Source: CBDFKF01 sp965248765
GTDB lineage: Bacteria > Pseudomonadota > Alphaproteobacteria > VGEJ01
Reading direction: 5' to 3'
DNA: 64,000 bases
Assembly: GCA_965248765.1 (NCBI GenBank)
Contig: CBDFKF010000003.1
Location: 310,001-374,000, forward strand
This document shows positions 17,160 through 25,844 of this stretch, one piece after another (within the stretch, counting starts at the first letter, position 1; every line of letters begins with the position of its first letter). The notes beneath the pieces are model-generated. The model had not been told where the DNA came from, searched no databases, and saw only the letters and a program-made list of their open reading frames with translations. The translations under genes and the position numbers were made by a program.

Positions 17160-18848
17160 ATGGCCAAGGACCCCAAGATGCACCCCTACGTACCGGAAAT
17201 CGCCGAGCGACTTCGCAAGGGCGAGGTCACCCGCCGCGAGTTCCTCGGCACCGCCACCAAGCTCGGAGTCACGACCAGCTTGGCCTACGCCATGCTCGGC
17301 AAGATCACCGGCGAGCCCATGACACGGTCGGCCCACGCCGATGTCCCAAAAATGGGCGGCAACCTGCGGGTCTCGATGAACGTCAAGGAGAGCTCCGACC
17401 CGGCGGTCTACGACTGGACCGAGAAAGGCAACGTCGCCCGGCACATGACCGAACCCCTGGTCATGATAGGCCCCGATGGTGCCGCGCAGGGTAGCCTTCT
17501 GGAGAGCTGGTCGGCCTCGGAGGACCTCAAGACCTGGACGCTCAACCTGCGTAAGGGCGTCAAGTGGTCGAACGGGGACGACTTCGCGGCGGAAGACGTG
17601 ATCTTCAATTTCGCCCGCTGGCTCGACCCGGCTACGGGCTCGTCCAACCAGGGCCGTTTCTCGTCGCTGACGACCAAGGTGGATACCGGCAAGAAAGACG
17701 ATGACGGCAATCCGATCATGTCGACCGTGGCCGCAGAAGGCGCGCTCGAGAAGGTCGATGCCCACACCGTCATGCTGCATCTGAAGACGGCGGATCTCGC
17801 CATTCCCGAGAGCCTGGCCGATTATCCCGCGCTGTGCGTCCACCGTCGCTTCTCGGACGAAGGCGGCGATCTCACCAAGAACCCGGTCGGCACCGGCCCG
17901 TTCACGCTGGGCGAGTTCACGGTCGGCGAGAAGGCAGTGCTAACGAAGCGGGCCGACTATTGGGGCGGCGAGCCCTATCTCGACAAGATCACCTACGTCG
18001 ACCACGGTGACGATCCGGCGGCATCGATCGCGGCGCTCGCCTCGGGGCAGGTCGATGCCTGGCACCAGGTCTCGATCGAGCAGGTGGCGACCGCCCAGTC
18101 GCTGCCTGGAATCGTCGTCCACGAAGGCGTGACGGCACAGACCGGCGTCGCCCGCATGCGGATCAGCGAGGAGCCCTACGACAACAAGAAGCTGCGCCAG
18201 GCGATGCAGGCCTGCGTCGATCCAGCCCGCATGCTTGAGGTCGTCTACCTCAACCGCGGCGCCGTCGGCGAGGATCACCATGTCTCGCCAGTTCACCCCG
18301 AGTATGCGCAGATTCCGGCGCAGAAACAGGACTACGATCGCGCTAAAAAGCTCCTGGCCGAAGCCGGCTATCCAGACGGCATCCAGATCACGATCGACTG
18401 CGTCGCGCAGCCGACGTGGGAGCAGAACACCTGCAAGGCGCTCTCGGAAATGGTCAAGCCTGCCGGCATCGACCTCGCCATCAACATCATGCCGGGAGGC
18501 ACCTACTGGGACCGGTGGATGTCGACACCGTTCGGATTCACTGCCTGGACCCACCGTGCGTTAGGGGTGCAGGTGCTGAACCTGGCCTATCGCAGCGGTG
18601 TGGCGTGGAACGAAACCGCCTATTCCAACCCCGAGTTCGACCGGCTGTTGGACGAGGCCGGCACCAAGCTCGATGCCGACGAGCGGCGCAAGGTGATGGC
18701 GCAGCTACAAGGGATCGTTCAAGACGATTCGATCATCTCGCAGGACTTCTGGCGCTCGGTGTTCACGGCCGCGCACGAGAAAGTGCACGGGGTGTACGCG
18801 CAGGTCGCGCTCGAGCACCACTACGCCAAGGTGTGGATGGACACCTAA
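17160..18848 (+). CDS. ABC transporter peptide/nickel-type substrate-binding protein (SBP family 5)
   Basis: A 562-residue extracytoplasmic solute-binding protein of the DppA/OppA family. The ATG at 17160 follows AGGGAGGA. The twin-arginine signal RREFLGTATKLG lies near residue 26, so export by Tat is likely, probably with removal around SAHA. The mature part begins KMGGNLRVSMNVKESSDPAVYD and keeps the family pattern LAESW-type (LLESWSASEDLKTWTLNLRKGVKWSNGD) and YDWxA-like binding regions. It is the first gene of a four-gene importer. A strong hairpin follows the stop and may keep this gene's message more abundant than the permease part. The substrate cannot be told; related systems take di/oligopeptides, opines or glutathione. 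Confidence 0.9.
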   Translation: MAKDPKMHPYVPEIAERLRKGEVTRREFLGTATKLGVTTSLAYAMLGKITGEPMTRSAHADVPKMGGNLRVSMNVKESSDPAVYDWTEKGNVARHMTEPLVMIGPDGAAQGSLLESWSASEDLKTWTLNLRKGVKWSNGDDFAAEDVIFNFARWLDPATGSSNQGRFSSLTTKVDTGKKDDDGNPIMSTVAAEGALEKVDAHTVMLHLKTADLAIPESLADYPALCVHRRFSDEGGDLTKNPVGTGPFTLGEFTVGEKAVLTKRADYWGGEPYLDKITYVDHGDDPAASIAALASGQVDAWHQVSIEQVATAQSLPGIVVHEGVTAQTGVARMRISEEPYDNKKLRQAMQACVDPARMLEVVYLNRGAVGEDHHVSPVHPEYAQIPAQKQDYDRAKKLLAEAGYPDGIQITIDCVAQPTWEQNTCKALSEMVKPAGIDLAINIMPGGTYWDRWMSTPFGFTAWTHRALGVQVLNLAYRSGVAWNETAYSNPEFDRLLDEAGTKLDADERRKVMAQLQGIVQDDSIISQDFWRSVFTAAHEKVHGVYAQVALEHHYAKVWMDT

Positions 18849-18861
18849 TGCGGTAGCGGCA

Positions 18862-18887
18862 GTGGGCCGGCCATGAGGCCGGCCCAC
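18862..18887 (+). terminator. Intercistronic GC hairpin after the binding-protein gene
   Basis: The 11-base arms gtgggccggcc and ggccggcccac pair perfectly around the loop ATGA. No T-run follows. In ABC operons such a hairpin between the binding-protein gene and the permease genes stabilises the upstream mRNA or partly terminates transcription, giving an excess of binding protein. That role here is inference from position. Confidence 0.6.
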
Positions 18888-18931
18888 CGTCAGCTTGGGC
18901 GGCTGGGTGCCGCTCGCACCGCGAGTTATCC

Positions 18932-19864
18932 ATGATCCTGTTCGTTTTTCGCCGCCTCGGCTTCATGGTCCTGACCATGATCGTGGTGTCGGTAGTGTTG
19001 TTCCTGCTGCTCGAGTTCTCGCCGGGCAACGTCGCCACCAAGGTGCTGGGGCCCTATTCCAGCGACGAGCAGCGCAACCTGTGGCTCGAGGCACACGGCT
19101 ACTTCGAGCCGCTCCACGTCCGCTACCTGAGCTGGCTCGGCAACTTCGCGAGCGGCGACTTCGGCGAGTCGATCCGGTTCAAAGCGCCGGTGGCCGATGT
19201 GCTGTGGCCGCGGCTCGGCAACACCGGCATCCTTGGCCTCGCCACGTTCGCGGTGATGATCCCCTTGTCGCTGTTGCTCGGGGTGCTCGCCGGCATGCGC
19301 GAGGGCTCGCCGCTCGACCGCGTGATTTCGGTATCGAGCATCGTGACCACCTCGGTGCCGGAGTTCGCGAGCGCCGTATTCCTCGCCGCGATCTTTGTGT
19401 TTTGGCTTGGCCTCCTGCCGGGCACGAGCGCGATGTCCGACGGCTTCGACCCGGTTCAGCTCGTGCTACCGGTGATGGTGCTGGTGATCTACGACTTCGG
19501 CTATGTCACCCGCATGACCCGGGCCTCGATGGCCGAGGTGATGACGCAGCCTTACATCCGAACGGCGGTGCTCAAGGGCCTACCCTATTCGCGCGTCATC
19601 GTCCGTCACGCGCTGCGCAATGCCCTGATCGCCCCGTTCACCGTAATCATGCTGCAGATCAACTGGCTTCTTTCCGGCGTCATCGTCGTCGAGTTCTTCT
19701 TCGCCTACAAAGGTTTCGGAGCGCTGTTGCTGGAGGCCTCGCTGAACGACGACATCTTCCTGATCGAGGCCTGCGCGATGGTGGCGGTGTTCGTCGCGGT
19801 CGTGACCCAGACCATCGCCGACATTGGCTACACCTATCTCAACCCGCGCATCCGGGTGAGCTAG
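18932..19864 (+). CDS. ABC transporter permease, DppB type
   Basis: A 310-residue inner-membrane permease with six predicted membrane segments; the first is RLGFMVLTMIVVSVVLFLLL. The large periplasmic loop after segment 1 contains the LGPYSSDEQRNLWLEAHGYF region typical for DppB/OppB proteins. The EAA coupling motif is in YIRTAVLKGLPYSRVIVRHALRNA (read as separate halves around KGLPYSR). It pairs with the DppC-type protein encoded 23 bases downstream. Start at the ATG at 18932 with GTTATCC just upstream and no strong ribosome site, fitting moderate expression relative to the binding protein. Confidence 0.92.
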   Translation: MILFVFRRLGFMVLTMIVVSVVLFLLLEFSPGNVATKVLGPYSSDEQRNLWLEAHGYFEPLHVRYLSWLGNFASGDFGESIRFKAPVADVLWPRLGNTGILGLATFAVMIPLSLLLGVLAGMREGSPLDRVISVSSIVTTSVPEFASAVFLAAIFVFWLGLLPGTSAMSDGFDPVQLVLPVMVLVIYDFGYVTRMTRASMAEVMTQPYIRTAVLKGLPYSRVIVRHALRNALIAPFTVIMLQINWLLSGVIVVEFFFAYKGFGALLLEASLNDDIFLIEACAMVAVFVAVVTQTIADIGYTYLNPRIRVS

Positions 19865-19887
19865 ATGGGCGTGCAAAAGCATACGTA

Positions 19888-20778
19888 ATGGCCGAGGTCG
19901 CACAAAGCCCGCCTGCCCCTAGCCACGGCGCGGCCCTGATGCGGGCGCTGCGTTCCTTCGCGCTTTTGCGCGAGAGCGTGGTAGGCATGATCGGGGCCGG
20001 CATCATAATCTTCTGGGTATTGGTCGCCATCTTCGCGCCGCTCCTGGCGCCCTTCCCGCCCAACGCGATCATCCAACCGTTTGCCCCGCTGTTCACCGAC
20101 TATGTCGAGGGCGGCACGTTCTGGCTCGGCACCGACCACCTCGGTCGCGACATCCTCTCGCGCATCATCTGGGGCTCGCAGACGGTGCTGTTCTACGCCC
20201 CGCTGGCGACGCTCTGCGCGTACGTCGTGGGCATCGTGATGGGACTGGCCGCCGGCTACTTCCGTGGCTGGCTCGACGAGTTCCTCTCGCGGCTCAGCGA
20301 CATTATCCTGTCGTTCCCCGTGTTGGTGCTCTACATCATCATCATCGCCACCATCGGTGCCTCGGGCATCAACATCATCATCGCCATCACCTTCGCGAGC
20401 GCACCCGGCATCATGCGCATCGTGCGCGGGCTGGTACTGGACTTGCGTAATCGCGACTATGTTGCCGCCGCCCAGACCCGCGGCGAGAACCCGTGGCACA
20501 TCATGCTGATCGAGATCCTGCCCAATGCGCGCGGGCCGTTGATCGTCGATGCGTGCCTGCGGTTGGGCTATGTCGTCATCACGATTGGCGTCCTCGGCTT
20601 TCTCGGGCTGGGGCTGCCGCCGCCCGATCCCGACTGGGGCGGGATGATCAACGAGGCGCGGCCGATGGCGCTGGCGTTTCCCTATATGACGGTGTTGCCG
20701 TGTATCGCCATCTCGTCGCTGATCCTCGGCTTCAACCTGCTCGCCGACGGGCTGCGCGAGATCTCGTTGAGGGATTGA
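19888..20778 (+). CDS. ABC transporter permease, DppC type
   Basis: A 296-residue permease starting at the ATG at 19888. A cytoplasmic N-terminus of about 30 residues precedes the first membrane segment (GMIGAGIIIFWVLVAIFAPL). The conserved FWLGTDHLGRDILSRIIWGS motif follows, then five further segments. The EAA-like motif is DYVAAAQTRGENPWHIM. The C-terminus has the GLPPPDPDWGGMI signature of the family. Together with the DppB-type protein it forms the membrane channel. The next gene starts four bases after its stop, so translation is closely coupled. Confidence 0.92.
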   Translation: MAEVAQSPPAPSHGAALMRALRSFALLRESVVGMIGAGIIIFWVLVAIFAPLLAPFPPNAIIQPFAPLFTDYVEGGTFWLGTDHLGRDILSRIIWGSQTVLFYAPLATLCAYVVGIVMGLAAGYFRGWLDEFLSRLSDIILSFPVLVLYIIIIATIGASGINIIIAITFASAPGIMRIVRGLVLDLRNRDYVAAAQTRGENPWHIMLIEILPNARGPLIVDACLRLGYVVITIGVLGFLGLGLPPPDPDWGGMINEARPMALAFPYMTVLPCIAISSLILGFNLLADGLREISLRD

Positions 20779-20782
20779 GACC

Positions 20783-22879
20783 GTGAACGAGCAACCCGGC
20801 GCGCCGCTCTTGGAAATCGAGGACCTTCGCCTGTCCTACTACACGCGGGCGGGCGAGATCCCGGCGGTCAAGGACTTCTCGCTCACCTTGCGGGCGGGCG
20901 AGGCGGTCGGGCTGGTCGGCGAATCGGGCTGCGGCAAGTCGACGGTCGCCATGGGCATCATGCGCTACATGGGCAACAACGGCGGCATCGTCGGCGGCGC
21001 CATCAAGTTCGACGGCCGCGATATGGCGAGCCTGAGCAACGAGGAGCTGCGCCGGATCCGCGGCTCCTCGATCGCGATGATCTATCAGGAGCCGATGGCG
21101 GCGCTCAACCCGAGCCTCACGCTCGGCACACAGCTCATGGAGGTGCCGCTCGTTCACGATGGCGCAAGCACGGCGGAGGCACGCCAGCGGGCGATCGAGG
21201 TGCTCGGCGATGTCCGCCTCGCCGATGCCGAGCGCGTGCTCGCCTCCTACCCGCACCAGATCTCCGGCGGCCAGCAGCAGCGCGTCGTCATTGCCATGGC
21301 GCTGTTGGCCAACCCCAAGCTGCTCCTCCTGGATGAACCGACGACGGCGCTCGACGTCACGGTCGAGGCCGGGATCGTCAAGCTGATCGGCGAGCTCAGC
21401 CAGAAGTACGGCACCGCGCTCCTTTACATCTCGCACAACCTGGGGCTGATCCTCGAGACCTGCGACCGAGTGTGCGTGATGTATTCGGGCGAGGTGGTGG
21501 AGGAAGGCCGGGTGGACGAGGTCTTCGCCGCTCCGCGCCACCCTTACACCCAGGGTTTGTTCGACTGTATCCCGCTGCCGAGCGCCGACAAGAACGCCCG
21601 CCCCCTGATGCCGATCCGCGGCCAGCTCCCCTTGCCCCATCAGCGCCCCCAAGGGTGCAACTTCGGGCCGCGCTGCGATCACTTCAGCGCCGGCCATTGT
21701 GATCAGGACGACATCGCCATACGGATGGTGGCCGACGGCGCGGTGCCGCACCGCGCGCGCTGTGTCCGCTTCGAGGAGATCGAGTGGCAGACCAAGCGGC
21801 AGGCGGAAGCAGCGCGTCCGCGATCGGAGATCGGCGAAGAGGTTCTGCGCGTCAACGACATGCAGAAGTACTACCCGGTCCACGATCGATCGATCGCCGC
21901 ACTGGTGTCGGGCAAGGGTGTGCGCTGGGTGAGGGCCAATGAATCGCTCAACTTCTCCGCCCGGCGCGGCGAGACGGTGGCGATCGTCGGCGAGTCGGGC
22001 TGCGGCAAATCGACCTTCGCCAAGGTGCTGATGGGGCTGGAGACCGCGACCGACGGAGAGCTCCATTTTGTCGGCAACGATATCGGCGAGGTGCCGGTCA
22101 AAGCCCGCTCGGGCAAGCAGATCAGCGACCTGCAGATGGTGTTCCAGAACCCCAACGATACGCTCAATCCCAGCCACACGATCGGCGCACAGATCGGCCG
22201 GGTGATCCGTCGCTTCGGCGTCGATCGCGAGCCGGCACAAGTGCGCGAGCAGGTCTACAAGCTGTTGGATACCGTTCGGCTGCCGCGCGACTTCGCCCAG
22301 CGGCGCCCGCGCCAGTTGTCCGGCGGGCAGAAGCAGCGGGTCGGCATCGCCCGCGCCTTTGCCGGAAATCCGGCCATGGTCGTTGCCGACGAGCCGGTCT
22401 CGGCGCTCGATGTCTCGGTGCAGGCGGCGGTGACCGAGCTGTTGATGGATATCCAGCGCGAGCACGGCACGACGCTCTTGTTCATCAGCCACGACCTTAG
22501 CGTCGTGCGCTACCTCGCCGATCGCATCGTCGTCATGTACCTCGGCCAGATCATGGAGCGCGGCACCACCGAAGAGGTGTTCGCCCCGCCCTATCACCCC
22601 TACACCGAGGCGCTGTTGTCGGCAGTGCCGATCGCCGATCCGGCGATCAAGAAACGGGACATCGTGCTCGAGGGCGCGGTGCCAAGTGCGCTCAACCCGC
22701 CGAAGGGGTGCCCGTTCTCATCGCGCTGCCCGCGCAAGATCGGCACGATTTGCGAGGAGGAGCCGCCGCCGGTACGGGACAGCGACACCGGCCACGCGAT
22801 CGCCTGCCACATCCCGCTCGAGGAACTGCGGGCGGTGGAGCCGGTGTTCGAGGTGCCCGGCGAGGCAGCGCACGCCTGA
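20783..22879 (+). CDS. Fused double ATPase of a peptide-type ABC importer (DppD-DppF fusion)
   Basis: A 698-residue protein with two complete nucleotide-binding domains. The first (residues 1-330) has Walker A GESGCGKST, the ISGGQQQRV signature and LLLLDEPTTALDV. The second (about 345-690) has a second GESGCGKST, LSGGQKQRVGIA and VADEPVSALDV. Each ends with the oligopeptide-transporter C-terminal motif with clustered cysteines (GCNFGPRC and GCPFSSRC), which in some members binds an iron-sulfur cluster. Start at a GTG at 20783. Fusion of the two ATPases is known from GsiA/YejF-type systems. It powers the DppB/C-type permease pair. Confidence 0.94.
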   Translation: MNEQPGAPLLEIEDLRLSYYTRAGEIPAVKDFSLTLRAGEAVGLVGESGCGKSTVAMGIMRYMGNNGGIVGGAIKFDGRDMASLSNEELRRIRGSSIAMIYQEPMAALNPSLTLGTQLMEVPLVHDGASTAEARQRAIEVLGDVRLADAERVLASYPHQISGGQQQRVVIAMALLANPKLLLLDEPTTALDVTVEAGIVKLIGELSQKYGTALLYISHNLGLILETCDRVCVMYSGEVVEEGRVDEVFAAPRHPYTQGLFDCIPLPSADKNARPLMPIRGQLPLPHQRPQGCNFGPRCDHFSAGHCDQDDIAIRMVADGAVPHRARCVRFEEIEWQTKRQAEAARPRSEIGEEVLRVNDMQKYYPVHDRSIAALVSGKGVRWVRANESLNFSARRGETVAIVGESGCGKSTFAKVLMGLETATDGELHFVGNDIGEVPVKARSGKQISDLQMVFQNPNDTLNPSHTIGAQIGRVIRRFGVDREPAQVREQVYKLLDTVRLPRDFAQRRPRQLSGGQKQRVGIARAFAGNPAMVVADEPVSALDVSVQAAVTELLMDIQREHGTTLLFISHDLSVVRYLADRIVVMYLGQIMERGTTEEVFAPPYHPYTEALLSAVPIADPAIKKRDIVLEGAVPSALNPPKGCPFSSRCPRKIGTICEEEPPPVRDSDTGHAIACHIPLEELRAVEPVFEVPGEAAHA

Positions 22880-22968
22880 GCGCCGGCTGGGGGAACCAAA
22901 ACGCTAGGCAGTCCGGCCGGCGTTCGTTTCAACTCCGAGCTATCACGTAGCCGCGGGGGTGATCGAGA

Positions 22969-23457
22969 CTAGACCCCGTCAGACTTCGGCCGCAGCAGGC
23001 GGGCGAATACCATGACGTGCGTCACGATCAGGGCGGGGACGATGAACGTCGGGATGTACCAGGCGGCGCCCATGTGTTCCTGGGCGTCGACGGTCAGGCC
23101 GCGGACCACGGCGTGGAGCAGATCCACGGCGCCGACGATACTGAAGAGCCACACCAGCGGCAGTGCTATTCGCCAGCCGCCGCGCAGGGCAAGTAGGGCC
23201 AGGATGGCCAGAATGCCAGTGGCGAAATCGCCGTAGGCGGCGGGATCGGCGAACGCAGGCGGCAGGGGCTCGGCCACCACGCCGGGCACGAGAAAAAGCA
23301 GCCCGATATGGCGGAACGCGTGGGGGAAGATCAACGGCATAAGCGCCTGGTTGATCGGTTTTGCCGCGAGCCACGGCGCCACGTACCACTTCGCGATCAG
23401 CACGTAGACGATCAGGCTCAGCAGGAATTGGAGGCCGAAGATAGCCGGATGTTCCAT
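22969..23457 (-). CDS. Hypothetical membrane protein, about five helices
   Basis: A 162-residue hydrophobic protein with segments at about 6-25, 50-66, 80-95, 99-118 and 132-152. I do not recognise a named family. Polar residues within the helices (His47, His50, His116) are placed so that they could face each other, but this is not diagnostic. It is convergent with the ABC operon; the 89 bases between hold a loose GC-rich inverted repeat (cgccgg ... ccggcg). Start at the ATG at 23457. A metal or redox function is only a guess. Confidence 0.7.
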   Translation of the reverse strand: MEHPAIFGLQFLLSLIVYVLIAKWYVAPWLAAKPINQALMPLIFPHAFRHIGLLFLVPGVVAEPLPPAFADPAAYGDFATGILAILALLALRGGWRIALPLVWLFSIVGAVDLLHAVVRGLTVDAQEHMGAAWYIPTFIVPALIVTHVMVFARLLRPKSDGV

Positions 23458-23692
23458 CGCTCAGTGCACTTCCGCGACGTCGGTCACGCGGTTGACCACG
23501 GTGTCTGCGCTGATCCCGCTGGAGACATGAGAGGTTCAACCACGGCTCGCGTTATAGCGCGTCCACCCGCGCCCCGGCAAAGTAACGCGATCGGATGAGC
23601 CGGCCCCTCCCGGTATCGCCTCCGCGTCAGGTTTTCCTGACGGCCACAGGCGCATCGCATTGGGTCTATTCATGCGCGCGCGATATCTCCAT

Positions 23693-24298
23693 ATGACACG
23701 TATGAAGGATGAGGTGCGTATTCAGCTGGGCGTACCCAGGCCGCGGTATGCCCAGGCAACCGCTCTCTACTGCCAGGCGTTCCGAGAGAAACTGTGCCCT
23801 TTCCTCGGGCCCATCGAACGCGCTTCACGCTTCCTCGCCGCCGGGCTGGTCGCTGATCGCGCGTTCGTCGCGTTGCACGATGACGAGGTGGTCGGGACGA
23901 TGGCGACAAGCCCGCTCCGGATCACCAATACCACTCCAGATGTGGTAATTGACACGGAGCTCGTTGCGATGACGCTGACCGGTATTAGCATCACCGGCCC
24001 GGACGCCTCAGCGTTCGAGCTTCCTACCTTCACGCCGGGAACGGTTCTCGATCCGACGCAGTTCGCCGATCTTCTGGTGAAGTATTCGCCGCTCGCTGCT
24101 GGCGTGGCCAATGCCACACTGGAGCTCCGCACCGACGTCGGGGCCCCGTTCGATGGCTCCGGCCAGTCGTTTTTCATCCCGCTTTCCGGCGACCCGTTCG
24201 TGAAATCAGCGGCCCTGCCTGAGCCCACCACCCTCGCCGTCTTCGGCTTCAGCCTCGTCGGACTCAGCCTGGTGGCGCGGCGGAGACGCCTGAACTAG
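23693..24298 (+). CDS. Chimera: GNAT-like N-terminus joined to a PEP-CTERM tail
   Basis: The first 65 or so residues (MTRMKDEVRIQLG..., FLAAGLVADRAFVALHDDEVVG) look like the start of a GNAT acetyltransferase. At about 23898 the style changes to Thr/Ser/Pro-rich, beta-type sequence ending in SAALPEPTTLAVFGFSLVGL followed by a short RRRR-containing tail, a textbook PEP-CTERM sorting signal (PEP, membrane helix, Arg cluster). No signal peptide precedes it, so the sorting tail could not reach its exosortase. The simplest reading is a fusion of two gene fragments by deletion or recombination, in frame by chance. ATGs at 23672 and 23702 are alternative starts. Expression is doubtful. Confidence 0.55.
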   Translation: MTRMKDEVRIQLGVPRPRYAQATALYCQAFREKLCPFLGPIERASRFLAAGLVADRAFVALHDDEVVGTMATSPLRITNTTPDVVIDTELVAMTLTGISITGPDASAFELPTFTPGTVLDPTQFADLLVKYSPLAAGVANATLELRTDVGAPFDGSGQSFFIPLSGDPFVKSAALPEPTTLAVFGFSLVGLSLVARRRRLN

Positions 24299-24543
24299 GC
24301 TGCTCATGACTTCCTACCAGGCCCAGCCCGACGGCCGGTTGTGGCTAGACCTGGCCGCCCGCGAGTCGGCCGCGCCACGGCCAGAGTACCCCGGTTGCTG
24401 ACTGTCGGCGCCGCGACGTTCGCTAAGCGCTGCCAGGCGTCATCGCTTGTGGTTCGCGTGCTGGTGGCTGTATCGTCCGCTCCCTTGACGGTCGCCTCCC
24501 TGCGCATTCACGGCGACGTCGGAGCCAACCCAACGAGGTGATC

Positions 24544-25244
24544 GTGAAGCTCTACAGCATCGACCTATCCCCAAATTGCGTGCGCGTTCGCGCGGTTGCT
24601 AACGAGCTCGGACTCGATCTGAATATCGTCGACGTCGACATACAAGCCGAGACCAAGACCGAGACATTTCTCGCGATGAACCCCAACGGAAAAGTGCCGG
24701 TGCTGGACGACGACGGGATGATCCTGTGGGAGAGCCGCGCGATCAACGTCTACCTTGCGGCCAAGAAGCCCGAGCAAAGCCTCTACCCGGAGGACCCCGC
24801 AATCCGCGCGGTCGTTGATCAGTGGTCATACTGGGGAGCTATCCACTTCGGCCGGCGATCCAAAGGGTCACGTTCGAGCGAGTTCTAAAGAGCAAGTTCG
24901 GCATGGGGGATGCTGACGAGAGCGCCATCGCGGATTCGGTTGCTGAAACCCACAAGCTGCTCAAGGTCCTCAACACTGGTCTCGATGTGCGCAACTGGGT
25001 CGCGGGCTCGTTGAGCCTAGCGGACTTCGCTATCGCTACGGCGTTCGTATTGCGGGAGCCGTCTGGAATCTCGCTGGCAGCAGTTCCGAACGTTGCCGGA
25101 TGGATATCGCGCATCGAAGACGCGATTCGTGGACCTCCGCGGCGGCCCCAACTCGGGCTTTCGTCGGGCTTTAACACGGATTCAGTTCGCGCTCGTCGGT
25201 TCTGTAGAGAGCGCCCAACGCAGGCGGCGAAGGAGGGGAATTGA
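24544..25244 (+). pseudogene. Glutathione S-transferase, frameshifted
   Basis: The N-terminal thioredoxin-like domain is intact: KLYSIDLSPNCVRVRAVANE, then NPNGKVPVLDDDG with the cis-Pro and LWESRAINVYL with the Glu-Ser glutathione-binding pair. After QWSYWGAIHFG (about 24850) the frame shifts, and the C-terminal helical domain continues in another frame as PAIQRVTFERVLKSKFG to VAGWISRIE. The break lies in the domain linker. Start chosen at the GTG at 24544, which has GAGG five bases upstream; a GTG at 24538 is possible. The tail overlaps the DUF1330 start by one base, so the two were probably co-transcribed. Confidence 0.8.
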
Positions 25245-25570
25245 TGACGGTTTACGTGATTGCGGAGGTGAATATCACCGACGACAGCTGGTTGCCGGAT
25301 TACGCGGCCAATGTTCATGACATCGTCCATAGACATGGCGGGAAGTACCTATCGCGGACGAGCAACATAACGACGGTAGAGGGCGAAGGCTCAGACGCAA
25401 CAATGATGGCTTTGATCCAGTGGCCTTCGATGGATGCTCTGCAGGCTTTCGCAAATGATCCAGACTACGCGCCCTATGCAAAGGCGCGCCAGGAGGGGAG
25501 CGTCAGCACTCTCCACGTTATCGACGACGCGGACGCGACAGGCACGATCCCTTACCTCCCCAAGGGTTGA
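25244..25570 (+). CDS. DUF1330 family protein
   Basis: A 108-residue protein from the ATG at 25244, preceded by GGAGGGG. The fold is a ferredoxin-like dimeric alpha/beta barrel of the DUF1330 family: YVIAEVNITDDSWLPDYAAN at the start, HGGKYLSRTSNITTVEGEG in the middle and the conserved WPSMDALQAFANDPDYAPY segment. The function of the family is not firmly known; it is related to the Dabb/EthD class of small barrels. It follows the GST gene directly. It looks intact. Confidence 0.85.
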   Translation: MTVYVIAEVNITDDSWLPDYAANVHDIVHRHGGKYLSRTSNITTVEGEGSDATMMALIQWPSMDALQAFANDPDYAPYAKARQEGSVSTLHVIDDADATGTIPYLPKG

Positions 25571-25611
25571 TTCCCGGCCCCTTCCTCGCTCGGTGCGATG
25601 GCGGGATGCCC

Positions 25612-25720
25612 GGAATTGGCTAGCCCCGGCCGTGCCGGCCACCGATGAATCACGGCCGCTCCGCCTCCAACAGCAGATCTTGAGCTCGGGAGGTCCGCGT
25701 TCTGCTAGAAGGCGGCCGCA
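25612..25720. repeat. Dispersed intergenic repeat, copy A
   Basis: About 109 bases here resemble 26936-27046 in the same orientation. Shared blocks include ggctag-cc-ggccgt-ccgg, cgctcc-cct-caacagcaga, and a ggaggtccg segment ending in an imperfect inverted repeat around gtccgc...gcggcc. A short third match (gtggctagacctggcc) lies at 24341-24356. Copies differ at many positions, so the repeat is old. The stretch 25571-25844 holds no gene. Confidence 0.6.
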
Positions 25721-25844
25721 TATGACAGGGGGTCCTTCGTCCGCCCTTAGACCTCCAGAAATTGGTGTGCGAGCCAGCGCTCGACGCTTTCGTCATTACA
25801 CTGGGCAACGAACCACCGAGCAGCCAGCTGTTCGGCTTGGCGCC

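Noticed and set aside
18895..19887. An upstream extension of the DppC-type permease frame by 330 codons
   Set aside because: This part overlaps the DppB gene in another frame and has no start codon with a ribosome site; the ATG at 19888 gives a normal DppC length.
20732..22597. A 621-codon minus-strand frame
   Set aside because: It is antisense to the fused ABC ATPase and lacks any recognisable motif; typical of GC-rich shadow frames.
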